From assembly GCA_007644065.1 (NCBI GenBank), contig VJWN01000012.1, positions 609,758-673,757 of the forward strand: 64,000 nucleotides of DNA, written 5' to 3'. Shown here piece by piece: positions 32,801 through 41,575 of this stretch; positions within the stretch are counted from its first letter, which is position 1, and every line of letters starts with the position of its first letter. Below the pieces are notes generated by a model. The model was given only the letters and a program-made list of their open reading frames with translations, was not told the DNA's origin and did not search any database. Both the position numbers and the translations under genes were made by a program. The DNA comes from Margaritispora aquatica (taxonomy: Eukaryota > Ascomycota > Leotiomycetes > Helotiales > Discinellaceae).

Positions 32801-35663
32801 TCCTTCTTTCGCATGGGGCAGCAGAGGATACTCTAACACGATCAATACCCAAAGAGGTGTATCTATTGATGTTCCACGGTTTGATATTGAATCACCAGAA
32901 ATATTGAGAGAGTCTCTGGTGGGCGAGATGGCAATGGCAACAGAGATATTGAGAGAGACTATAGTGAGCGAGATAGCAATAGCAACAGAATCGTCACCGC
33001 TAGTCAATATAAGCGAAACTATTGCTAGCACACATCGCCCTGTACACGAATATAGCAAAGCGCCAAATTTCAAATGGCCTGGATTACCGTCGCTGGGTTG
33101 GGGCAAACGTGCAAAGCCAGAGATTCTACCAGTTTATCAAAATCAGACCAACGCAATCGAGCCGGTTCATTCAGAAATGATGAGCACTTCTGACCACGTT
33201 GTCAACTTAGACACTTCGACGCAGACGGGGGCTAGAAACTCTGCACACTGGAACGTACCTCAATTTCATATGCCCCATGTTGCCTTAACTTCGAACAAAT
33301 ACAATGTTGAAGACCTGGAATCACAAGTGACACCACATCTCGGCAATGGCAAGGGAAAAGGGAAAGGAGTTGAGCAAGTCATCTCAGAGAATGTTACGGT
33401 TAGTTCGAATTCTAGGCAGACTTCATCATGGGGCCTGCCCCATTTCCAGATGCCTAGATTTTCAATGGGATATGCTCAGAAGGATGTGTCAACAGAACAA
33501 CTTGGGGTGAATTCCACGCTAAGATTTGAGCAAACACATGGAGAGGACATAACTGAAAGGTCACAATTGAATGGGGATCCCCATAAAGACGTAGGCTCAA
33601 CCGTAAGCTCCATCAGCATCAACGCGCCTGGATTGACTCAAAGTTACAAGTTCGATACTGTGCTTCCTAGTCTTGGTTCAGGCTGGACAAGCCAGCAGGG
33701 TATAGAGTGGACGAGCGAGTCTGTTGCTCGTAATTTAGCCGAGCATACCACTATCCATACCGAAATCCAGCCCCTGGGACAAGCCTACAAAGTAGAGACT
33801 CATGATGTAATTACTGAAGATAAGCCAGCATCGCAGAGTAAGACCACTATTGCAAAGTCAAGCACGAATCCTAAAACTTCAGCCTCGTCGAATTCGCGAG
33901 GATGGGCTTTTGGAGGCATGGATTTACCATCTTTGAACGGGAAATGGTCATATGAACGCCAACCGAGTGAAAGGTCGAGGAATGGGAAAGATAAGAAAGT
34001 TTCGACTCAAGGGAAGTCAAGCATTGTTAATCCAACTTTCGAGCAAGCGCCTCCTAGCCCAGTATTAGTAACAGGCCAGAATTCGAAGACGAGCTATTCC
34101 TGGGGTCTTTCACATATAGAGCGTCCTACAATGCCAAGTGTTTCATCCAGTGGAAAGACCAAGGACTCTACTACTGAAAGGACTCTAGACGATGTTTCTG
34201 CCCCTAGCGAGCAAACAGTTCCAAATCCTGCGCCAAAGGCAACTGAGAGATCTAGAAGTGGCTATTCTTGGGGCTTACCGCGTGTAGGGCTTCCTACTAT
34301 TCCTCGCTTCTCATTTGGTGGGACGAGCAATACTGTATCAACTGCTCAAACTGCCATGACTCCCACGGAGCATACGAGTTCTAATCCTGGACCGGTAGTT
34401 AGCGAGCATTCTAAAAGAAGCTACTCCTGGAGTCTTCCACAGATGAATCTTCCCCCCGTGTCACGATTTCCATCTACTGGGAAAGGCAAGGAGCGGCAAA
34501 CTCATCAAAGGGTGACCAGCTTTGGAGGTTCTTCGCCAGCTCTCGCTTCGCCTCCTATTCAGAGTGAAACGAACGCAACGGGAGATTTCTCCAAGTCTAC
34601 ACATCCTGAGAAGATGATGACAAGGATGCAAAACGATCGGCCGACAGGGACGAAAGAGCTGGGAAGTGTTGAGGGTCGGAATAAACAAAATCTTGGCTGG
34701 CGCCAAGGAGGCCCTTCTAACAACGCCGAAGGGAGCGTTCAAAGCAAGAAAGCGATTATGACTACCAAGGCAAGCAACTCGACAAGCTCGAGTAGACAGT
34801 TTGTGTCTTCACAGAGGACAACTTCAAGTTCAATGCCAAGTACAAGTCTCCAGCACAGCCATGGTGACCACCACCACCACCACCACCAACATCATCACTC
34901 TCATGACCACCAGTTCCAACATCATCATCATCCTCATGACCACCAGCTCCAACATCACCAGCATTCTCATGACCATCAACACCACCATAGCCAGAAAACT
35001 GTGACCAAAGCATCAAATTCAAGGAACGAGATGGTCCATAGTGATACCAACTCCCAAGGAAGAGCAACACACAGCATACATTTCAAGCAGCTTCCTCCTA
35101 TGGCCTCTGCCTCTGCCACTGTCGAAAGCAGTCGTCAAAAATCGTGGAACTCATGGGGATGGTCGCACTCTAAAGACAACACGGTGTCAGCTTCAAATTC
35201 AACACACAGTACAATCCACCAACATAGTCAAAAACCCGAAACAAAAACAACAGCTTCAAGGAGCGAGGTGTCCCGTAACGATACCAACTCCCAAGGAACA
35301 GCTAAAGACAACACACCTTTCAAGCAGCTTCCTCTCCCTGCCTCTGCCTCAGCCTCTGTCTCTGCCCCTGTCACCGCTGAAAGCAGTCAACAACAATCAT
35401 GGAACGAATGGGGATGGTCGCATTCTAAAGACGCCACGCTATCGGCACATGTTGACAATTCACCACCAGCTTCGCAAGCAGGGCCAACATCATCTTCTGC
35501 TCAGATGAGCGAGGTGAGCAAGGGTTCATCTTGGGGTTTTTCGAGTCTGAGGGGGGCGAAGAAGGATGTCGGGAGGAATTGGGATTTTGGGGAGTGGGAG
35601 GCACCGGTGAAGAAGGTTGTTAAGCCTAGTTGGGATTTTGGAGAATGGGGAGATGTCAATTAG
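29868..35663 (+). CDS. Unrecognised four-TM protein with long repeat tail (1,931 aa)
   Basis: One unbroken frame of 1,931 codons; I recognise no family. Residues 1-245 are acidic and Glu/Ser-rich with two related sub-repeats (VLEQQDEPVGGERSQ / VSERAEDLIGGERRH). Four hydrophobic segments follow at about 252-274, 308-332, 379-402 and 422-447. After them comes a hydrophilic tail of about 1,480 residues. Residues about 520-1045 contain a repeat of about 98 residues; each copy has an aromatic W-x-F-G...LPSF-x-W module, a positively charged stretch and an acidic dileucine motif (ETDPLL, ETTPLL, ESSPLL, ETSPLI, ESTPLL, ESSPLV at residues 520, 651, 750, 848, 947, 1041). More diverged WGLP modules follow, then a His-rich tract (about 1662-1705) and a C-terminus with two WDFGEW copies. 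A vacuolar or endosomal membrane location is inferred from the dileucine motifs only. Confidence 0.75.
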   Translation: MTSPEVEASSGGQIADPVIDEPVSEECGEVKTLEESHGKVSSNVQSEDVPRDGELKDELRQEVSTVLDSEIIQNEPMPRSEDSSEQQKSENTHELKDVPSGEGSSQEAQSPDTDPQHDETHEPALLSIRAANTEIEGIVSYPIILQAEEELHQTINPSELVLEQQDEPVGGERSQAVVVPIADPSPVLVILQGEEEQPQAANTEELVSERAEDLIGGERRHSETVLLEDSLPVPVILKSTAPRKRTIWLDRILIFIWFLCCLVLVTACVKLAQHLDWSIMAIIGAVPILDHPEGILKYLERPLTLTQAKGIDFAVSAVGGPMIIAYANYIWFRIGRRLSSPEIEELKDPDADSTLETFDAGTYDLGKLTGVLKRWTARNLLFSILLVCSALASTLLCNALAYKAIPGSDDAPNEGDEVFYQMVYIPALLFFALCSATVASIAAFLLMFRGRKAIEKRKKILAAIAAGVPLEEYDAVIASQRANRRSRFAVSLPNIPGITIPAWRLRRSKITDFDSSGPRETDPLLPVSERAARAKVGKSVILPSWRFMPSWKYTKSKTSAPVDVNETRDTLDTHHADIDIPSPQRPAQKGTSWKFRLWRFSFPALSSKASTSSPREVVLSGPYHIDEEAIMVAESSTRSEDLVASDVMITETTPLLNVTRSMDNSNQEHSSKSRSWTFGWFGLPSFNWGQHADPGLPHIEHSHKGKSIVISRPHVELNGTSREPLDAEAMIIESPQITGDFLTHEVTLTESSPLLSVSSNRDISSQDTSRRKGWGFSRISLPSFDWGQHGATEYSHIDYSRKGKAVVKSQSDVGPKDTSRLPLDIEAIETNSSQTSGNSLAQETIITETSPLISASNDSDVSPQNPRRSKGWGFGHVGLPSFGWEQHVKPERSEISHSHTDKTAMIPKSDTEPSAAVQEPPTREIVSTAESSRKPGDLDVQETMLIESTPLLGATNDEHVLPQDPPHSKSWTFGHFGLPSFAWGSRGYSNTINTQRGVSIDVPRFDIESPEILRESLVGEMAMATEILRETIVSEIAIATESSPLVNISETIASTHRPVHEYSKAPNFKWPGLPSLGWGKRAKPEILPVYQNQTNAIEPVHSEMMSTSDHVVNLDTSTQTGARNSAHWNVPQFHMPHVALTSNKYNVEDLESQVTPHLGNGKGKGKGVEQVISENVTVSSNSRQTSSWGLPHFQMPRFSMGYAQKDVSTEQLGVNSTLRFEQTHGEDITERSQLNGDPHKDVGSTVSSISINAPGLTQSYKFDTVLPSLGSGWTSQQGIEWTSESVARNLAEHTTIHTEIQPLGQAYKVETHDVITEDKPASQSKTTIAKSSTNPKTSASSNSRGWAFGGMDLPSLNGKWSYERQPSERSRNGKDKKVSTQGKSSIVNPTFEQAPPSPVLVTGQNSKTSYSWGLSHIERPTMPSVSSSGKTKDSTTERTLDDVSAPSEQTVPNPAPKATERSRSGYSWGLPRVGLPTIPRFSFGGTSNTVSTAQTAMTPTEHTSSNPGPVVSEHSKRSYSWSLPQMNLPPVSRFPSTGKGKERQTHQRVTSFGGSSPALASPPIQSETNATGDFSKSTHPEKMMTRMQNDRPTGTKELGSVEGRNKQNLGWRQGGPSNNAEGSVQSKKAIMTTKASNSTSSSRQFVSSQRTTSSSMPSTSLQHSHGDHHHHHHQHHHSHDHQFQHHHHPHDHQLQHHQHSHDHQHHHSQKTVTKASNSRNEMVHSDTNSQGRATHSIHFKQLPPMASASATVESSRQKSWNSWGWSHSKDNTVSASNSTHSTIHQHSQKPETKTTASRSEVSRNDTNSQGTAKDNTPFKQLPLPASASASVSAPVTAESSQQQSWNEWGWSHSKDATLSAHVDNSPPASQAGPTSSSAQMSEVSKGSSWGFSSLRGAKKDVGRNWDFGEWEAPVKKVVKPSWDFGEWGDVN
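34858..34995 (+). repeat. Histidine-codon-rich low-complexity tract
   Basis: An in-frame CAC/CAT/CAA-rich tract inside the large four-TM protein gene. It encodes runs such as HHHHHHQHHHSHDH and HSHDHQHHH, with repeated HDHQ units. Such tracts can bind Zn, Ni or Cu or simply be expanded triplets. Confidence 0.85.
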
Positions 35664-36325
35664 GTGAGCTGGATGCATTTGTTCGATACTTTGATGGTTT
35701 GGAGGAAACAAAAGTACATTACAGATCTGAGTAATACTATTTCATATTTTATTATAGCATTGAGTACCTACCTACCTTCGCTGTTTCGAAACTGAAATTG
35801 AAACTGCTTCTAGTAATCTACTTCACTTGAGATTGAAGTAAATTACGATAATGAAGTCAGAAGAAAGTCCTGCAATGTTCTCACTGGTGTGAACTTACAA
35901 CAATTACCCGTGTATCGACATTATACAAAGAAAGGTAGAGAAAGAATCATGTCTAAACCTAAATAACTGCTCTAGTTTCACGAATGCTTTTTCGTGCATG
36001 ACAGAGGGGTATTCTTGAGACTAGCTGTATGAGAGTAGAGACTTCTTTATTGACTGTGGGCAAGCATTATTCTTTCATGATCGTAAATACAAACATTGAT
36101 CAGGTCAGGCAGTTTTAGTCATGTGAGCTTGGCAACTTGAGCGGGATTCCAGCCAAGACCTCAACGCACGAAAACCTATGGAAGATTCACCACTTGATTT
36201 AAATTTCAACTTCTAGGTAATGGCTGGTCGAAGTATGTGACCAAATCAAACACTAATAGCAAGCAGGGCATTGTTAAACAAAAAGCGAACCTCAACATTT
36301 CCGTCCCAAGGCAGAAGCATCCACA
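35664..36325. other. Intergenic region
   Basis: About 660 bp between the four-TM repeat-protein gene and the first 2EXR gene. No gene is visible; it should hold the promoter of the 2EXR gene. Confidence 0.5.
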
Positions 36326-37320
36326 ATGTCGTCAACATTCCATCCCTTCCCACGGCTACCAAAAGAGCTACGAGTCCTCATCTGGGAAGCTGCTCTTCCG
36401 ATCCCCCGTATAGTAGACTGTTGCACTACAGGGCTCGTTGCCCGACCAAGTATGGACTACCGCGAAAGCGCTCGCGACTCAGTTCCACGCTTATCACGGC
36501 TGTCTTCAAGCATTCATCATGTCAACAGCGAGGCTCGAGCTATCTTCTTGAAAAGATACCAGTTCGTGAGCGTGGTAGGAAGGGACAGTGGCATGATTGT
36601 TGTTGATTTTGAGCATGATCTGATGTACTTCGATTCTACCAGCTTTCATAACCAGCGACGTATACTGGGCTTGAATGATCCAGGTGCAGGTGCAGGTTTG
36701 AACATGTCTGCAGGCCCTGACAACGCTCTTCCGAATTGGCGCCAAAGAGTAATGAAAGTGGCCTTGAACCTGAAGGTATTCTTGCATCAAACAAGGCAGG
36801 ATGAGGGGTTCAGAGAATTGTACTTCAATCCCGAGCAACGAGCTCTTCTGGTGTCGAAGAACATCCTAGAAGTGTTTCCAGCCCTTGAACAATTGTATCT
36901 CATAATTGACGGTACAGACTTCAACACAGCTTCGCCGCGGCGGATGGTCGATCCATTAGATTTTGATCAATACGTCTGCTGGAAAGAGCGTATGGGCCGA
37001 CATAGAGCAAGTCAGTTATTGTTTCACTTGAATTTTGAGTCTCGCATATAGCTTGAGCAGCACGAGACTCATTTCAAAAAACGTTTCGTCGAGAAAATTT
37101 TGCAAGACACTGGTTTTATTGGGGATTCATTACTTTTTCTCGGGAAAGTAAACATACTAACACATGAGTAGTGAATTGGATTCCAGAGACCGTACAGGCT
37201 TTACAGCAGAAAAGACAGGTTGATAAACCTCTGCAAATTGCCCTCAAATTGTTTGTCAATAGATCTAGTCCATGTGGAATGACCAACTTGTACGTCGTTC
37301 TGAAACTCTCGTTCGATTAA
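36326..37320 (+). CDS. 2EXR-domain protein, copy 1
   Basis: A 277-aa member of the fungal 2EXR family, whose biochemical role is unknown. It opens with the family signature FHPFPRLPKELRVLIWEAALP followed by PRIV. The middle has NSEARAIFL and FEHDLMYFDS, also family hallmarks. Exon 1 is 36326-37010. A 161-nt intron (donor GTCAGT, branch ATACTAACAC, acceptor GAGTAG) leads to exon 2 at 37172-37320. Joining gives ERMGRHRAMNWIPETV, which aligns with RFQESLVDWLPGVV of copy 2. Unspliced, the frame would end 14 codons later at 37051; the alignment with the neighbour favours splicing. The first 50 bases of coding sequence are very similar to copy 2, so the pair arose by tandem duplication. Confidence 0.78.
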
Positions 37321-37970
37321 GCTGACTAGGCTTGAAGACCAGACATGGGGCTAAATAATACCATCAACGAGAAGTCAACAGAGCTTAGTATGTGCTGGCG
37401 ATACAGACACGCTGCATGCATGTTTATTGATCCTGTACAACTTCGTCATAAGCATTCTGGGACGGATTGTCGCTTTTGGTGCTGTAGTCGGCGTCCCCTT
37501 GAGACGGACTCTTAATTTTCATGTATAGACTTTATCGTATATAACGCTTTGTTTTCAAAGTGAATTAGATGTCTAAGAGCTTGTGACTATTTAGAAGAAC
37601 ACTAGTATATTTTCCCATGCTCCTTCTTACTAAGGTACCCTAATGTCACTGGACGAAACGGAGGCATGTGTATCAGCTGATTGAAGCACGACATGGTTTT
37701 AACCTAATTAAATCCATGTTACAATTTAAACTGCCGGATTGGAAGAGTTTTATAACTCATATCGTCTTAAATACCTGGGGTCTATCTCTAGTCATAAATT
37801 TGCCATCTGATAGTGATCCAGTCATGTGATCATGGAAGCGATCTCAGCCCATCTCATCTCAGATGTTCATCACAGCATGTTTATCACCTTTTAGACTGCT
37901 TCTAATTACATAAATACCCAATATTGTTTCTCTTTGGTTTACAGAGAGAAGATTCAGTCGCTCGAAAGCC
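37321..37970. other. Intergenic region between 2EXR copies 1 and 2
   Basis: A 650-bp AT-rich spacer with no visible gene or repeat. It should contain the promoter of copy 2. Confidence 0.5.
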
Positions 37971-38793
37971 ATGTCTACTCCTACCTTCCATCCCTTCCCA
38001 CGGCTGCCTAAAGAGCTGCGACTGGAAAGTGAGCGAACATGCCCGGTTACTGAAATCATTCCAGCACAAACAACTACTAACTCTTCCAGTATGGAAGCTC
38101 TTGATTCCAGAGCCTCGTATCATTCAATTCTCCCTCAAGCAAACCCAACATGACTTGACCACTCCAACCTTTCAATGGGTCGCTTTAACGATACCCCCTT
38201 CCTCATGTCTCCGAGACATAAGCATCGAGTCGCAAGAGATTTTTTATAGATCCTATCACACCATCAACGCGCTTGACAGCAGTGATGGCGCTACCAAACT
38301 ATTAATAGACGTCGATTACGACCGTGACATATTCTACTTCGGCTCCGCCCTTCCCGCCAAACCACCCGCCGAGTCCCTCGGCTTCGCGTCTGAACCTCAA
38401 GACGGCACAGCCATAGGATTCGAGAGAGCGAAGATCGTGGTGCTAGATATGAACATTGTGCAGAAGTCGTTCTACCGCGAGATGGGGTTTGGCAGTGGAT
38501 TCAACTTTCTGTGCCAGGACACCAGCAATGGGGCTTTGAAGACCATTGCGGATGTTGTGGCTGTCTTCCCGTACGTGAGGGAACTGTATTTCATCATTAA
38601 TCCGATAGTTACGATCCCGAGGAAGATGATCAAATTTGAGGAGTCTCATATGTTTTCGAAGTGGATGCGGCGCTTCCAGGAGAGTCTGGTGGATTGGTTG
38701 CCTGGTGTTGTCAAGGAGGTGAATGCGGCAAGGGGTGTGGGAGAAGAGTTGAAAATTGAGATGAGGCTTTTTGAGTATGAGTATGGAGATTGA
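37971..38793 (+). CDS. 2EXR-domain protein, copy 2
   Basis: A protein of 253 aa from exons 37971-38028 and 38090-38793. The 61-nt intron (GTGAGC, branch ACTAAC, CAG) interrupts the signature motif itself: joined, it reads FHPFPRLPKELRLEIWKLLIPEPRII. Copies 1 and 3 have no intron at this point. Later motifs ESQEIFYRSY, DYDRDIFYFGS and the C-terminal VDWLPG are family features. It lies in tandem with copies 1 and 3, same strand. No function is known for the family; some members sit beside heterokaryon-incompatibility or effector genes in other fungi, but nothing here shows that. Confidence 0.85.
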
Positions 38794-40409
38794 GTATGAT
38801 TATGATGACTACTGCTGTTAATACAGAAACGATTGCGAGGTCAATTCTATTTATCTTTTCGAAAACAACCCCCCGGTATTAAATGCATGTCTCATGAGAC
38901 TTTTTGAACCATGAGTTGCTTTAGAACCTGTTTAATTCCGTGATTTTATCTTGTAAGTTGATGTACAAATTCGTGTGTGTCGTTAGGTGTTTATTCAATC
39001 ATTCCTGTAGGTTTGTCTTTGAAGTGTTGTTCCACAATTACCAGCTCTGTCGAAGAATGATTAACTGCAAGTCCATTGCTCATTCATCGCCATTATGCCA
39101 TATTTAGCGACAGTAAGTTGTACCGGTGAAAAGGGACGTGTATGGCTGCATGATCCTTATTCAAAATCTAAATCGGACATCGATTCAAATTCACGAACTA
39201 AGAGGATACAATTCGGGGTATCTCCTACCAACACTTAATCTGTTATGAATCCACTATCACCACAGAGATTCCACGATACCCAAACTAACATCGAGACGCA
39301 TTGCTCTATCCCAACCATCCTCGTCATCTACATCTAACCCATCACTATCATGACACTAAGTCGCACCCCCGCACCCCACCAGCTTCGCCACGACACCCGA
39401 AAATCTCGCTTCCCTCCCGTATTTAAATAATCAAACCCCAAACTTTCCATCGCCAAACTCCCTGCCGCGGTGCGGAACGGTGCGTAATTTATGTTTAGCA
39501 ACCCAGCTGCTGCAGCTGGGTTCGCAGGGTCGCTTCATAGGAGCCTGAGCCGTGGCTTCCGACGGTTCTGCGGGATTGTCAGTCGGGTCGGCACTTGCTC
39601 TTCCCCTGCAGTCGCTAAGGTATATTTATTTTGGAGGACTTTGGAATCGGATAAATTTTGGGAAGTTCTTTTTGTTGTTTTGGGGTGTCTTTGAGGGGGG
39701 AACTTCAGGGTCTCGCTTAACGGGTTTGTTGACAGGTGTAGTTGCTAGCTGCTACCTCATCGCCTTAAATCTTTTCCTTGTTGGATATTAGGCATGAGAA
39801 TTAGGCTGGTTCTATACTGAGATTTGGAAGTGATCAAAGGGATACTCTTTTTAATTAATCACGTCTCAACTGTAATTTTCGTTGGCTTTCCAACTTTGAT
39901 ACCTTCAGTTCCCGCTGCAAGACAGATTCTCATTGGGAACAAGTTTTCATATATATCTTACTGATTTACAGTGATGTATAAGAAATCTTCATTAAAATAG
40001 CAACTGAAATTGAACGTGGAGTTTTTGCTTGTATTGTAGATTGATATCATGACAACTCAGGCTGTTTATGTCTTTCTGGGAATTCCTTGGAAGCCTGTTC
40101 ACTTTTACGCCTTTAACACCCCTAATCTCAATTCAAGCGTGATATTTGAATATAGAGAAAGCTAGCGGGCGGTGACCTCGACTTAATTTGAACTTTGTTA
40201 CTTCTTCTTACGGTAACATTTGCTTGCGAGACTCGGGCGGTGACAGGGATATTTATGCGGCCGATACTTTCAGCTCTTCTAGGCCTCCACATTCACACAT
40301 GAACTTATATAAAACGATATATAGCTTCCTTCAAAGTTTACAGCATCATCTCTCATAAAAGATTTTCCAGCCAAGATTTAATTCTCAAGTCAAATCCACC
40401 ACCACTAAA
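38794..40409. other. Long intergenic region between 2EXR copies 2 and 3
   Basis: About 1.6 kb without a supported gene. Short frames around 39490-39790 lack motifs and are probably chance. The region contains a perfect 23-bp palindrome (listed separately). I looked for a decayed fourth 2EXR copy and saw no FPRLPxELR remnant. Confidence 0.45.
39500..39522. promoter_or_regulatory. Perfect 23-bp palindrome with two CAGCTG boxes
   Basis: AACCCAGCTGC, one T, then its exact reverse complement GCAGCTGGGTT. Each arm holds a CAGCTG E-box core. It could be a dimeric transcription-factor site or a hairpin; it lies about 900 bp upstream of 2EXR copy 3. Confidence 0.5.
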
Positions 40410-41228
40410 ATGGAATCCTCGTCCTCCATCCCACCTCCGCCTCCAGTATTCACACTCTTCCCCCGCCTCCCACAAGAACTGCGTCTCCAAATCTGGCAGC
40501 ACGCTCTTCCCCCGCCCCGCGTGATTAAAGCACAGAATTCATCCATCAGCGTCTCCCTCCTCGCCCATCTCCGTCCCGCGCTCCTACGCCTCCGCCTCGT
40601 GAACAGTGAAGCCCACGGCGTCTTCACCGCCGCTTACACGCCGCCGCGAGGCTTCAACGGCGTTCCTACCGGTACCGTTGGATCGTGGGTCGATTACAAG
40701 CGCGACACCATCTACGTTAGCGCGCACGAGTACGTGTATCTGCGCGCCATCCCGGACGTGTACCACGCCGGCGCCGGCGTCACGATCGGCGGCACGCCGG
40801 TGACGGGAAGGAAAGCCGAAAATGCGAAAGCGACGCAGCTCTGGCGGGTGGATGTGCGGAATCTGGCCATCAGTTTGTATGTGATGCGGTCTTCGACCAA
40901 AACGCTGGAAGAGCAGTGCAAGACCCCAGAAGGCAAGCAAAGGGTCGTGGATGTGCTTCGTCATGTTTTGAGAATGTTCCCTAACGTGCGGCCGCTGACG
41001 TTGGTGGTGCATTCATGTATGAGTGCGGGCGGTGTTGAGGAGGAAGAGCAGGTGCCAAGGTTGGTGAGGCCGGAGGACGCGGGCGAAGCGAGTCGTTGGC
41101 AAGGGTCGATGGTGATGGAGAAGTTGATGTCTTGGTTGCCTAAAAGATTGATGGAAGAGGGGATTGGAAAGGACGTTGTGTATAAGTGTTTGGTTATGGT
41201 GGCAGGGGGAGAGTTTTTCGCTTCTTAG
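40410..41228 (+). CDS. 2EXR-domain protein, copy 3
   Basis: A single exon, 272 aa. The signature is FTLFPRLPQELRLQIWQHAL followed by PPRVIKA, then VNSEAHGVFTAAY and VDYKRDTIYVS, all at the spacing seen in copies 1 and 2. It has a Pro-rich N-terminus (SSSIPPPPP) and a C-terminal MSWLPKRLM equivalent to the DWLPG segment of copy 2. Sequence has drifted more than between copies 1 and 2, and codon use is more GC-rich, so it is probably an older duplicate. It has no introns, unlike its neighbours. The function is unknown. Confidence 0.85.
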   Translation: MESSSSIPPPPPVFTLFPRLPQELRLQIWQHALPPPRVIKAQNSSISVSLLAHLRPALLRLRLVNSEAHGVFTAAYTPPRGFNGVPTGTVGSWVDYKRDTIYVSAHEYVYLRAIPDVYHAGAGVTIGGTPVTGRKAENAKATQLWRVDVRNLAISLYVMRSSTKTLEEQCKTPEGKQRVVDVLRHVLRMFPNVRPLTLVVHSCMSAGGVEEEEQVPRLVRPEDAGEASRWQGSMVMEKLMSWLPKRLMEEGIGKDVVYKCLVMVAGGEFFAS

Positions 41229-41575
41229 GAGGGGTAGTAGGGAGTAAGGCGTGACTTGTAGTTGTAGTTATGTTTGCCTCGACGGTGAAGATATTTCCAA
41301 AGGACGAATTCACGGGCGGAGCTCAGGGTAAGTATCTTAGTTGACATACTTGAGACGAGACAAGGGAAAAACAAAATCAATGAGGTGTATAATTCTTATG
41401 GATCAGCAACCGATCGTTGAGTGGAAATCGGGATAAGCTTAGATTCGATCTAGCAGCTTTTTAAGGAGGGATGGTTGTGAGTTACACCCCGTCACAGTAC
41501 AAATTATAACTGTACAAGCATTCGTTTCAATACTTCTTCAACTGCCTTTCTCTACATAACTCCGCCATCCAATCC
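41229..41575. other. Intergenic, convergent 3' ends
   Basis: About 350 bp between the stop of 2EXR copy 3 and the stop of the dehydrogenase gene. Nothing coding is visible. Confidence 0.5.

Noticed and set aside
39491..39791. Two overlapping short frames between 2EXR copies 2 and 3
   Set aside because: No motif, no splice signals and no homology that I can recognise; the N-terminal residues come from the palindrome.
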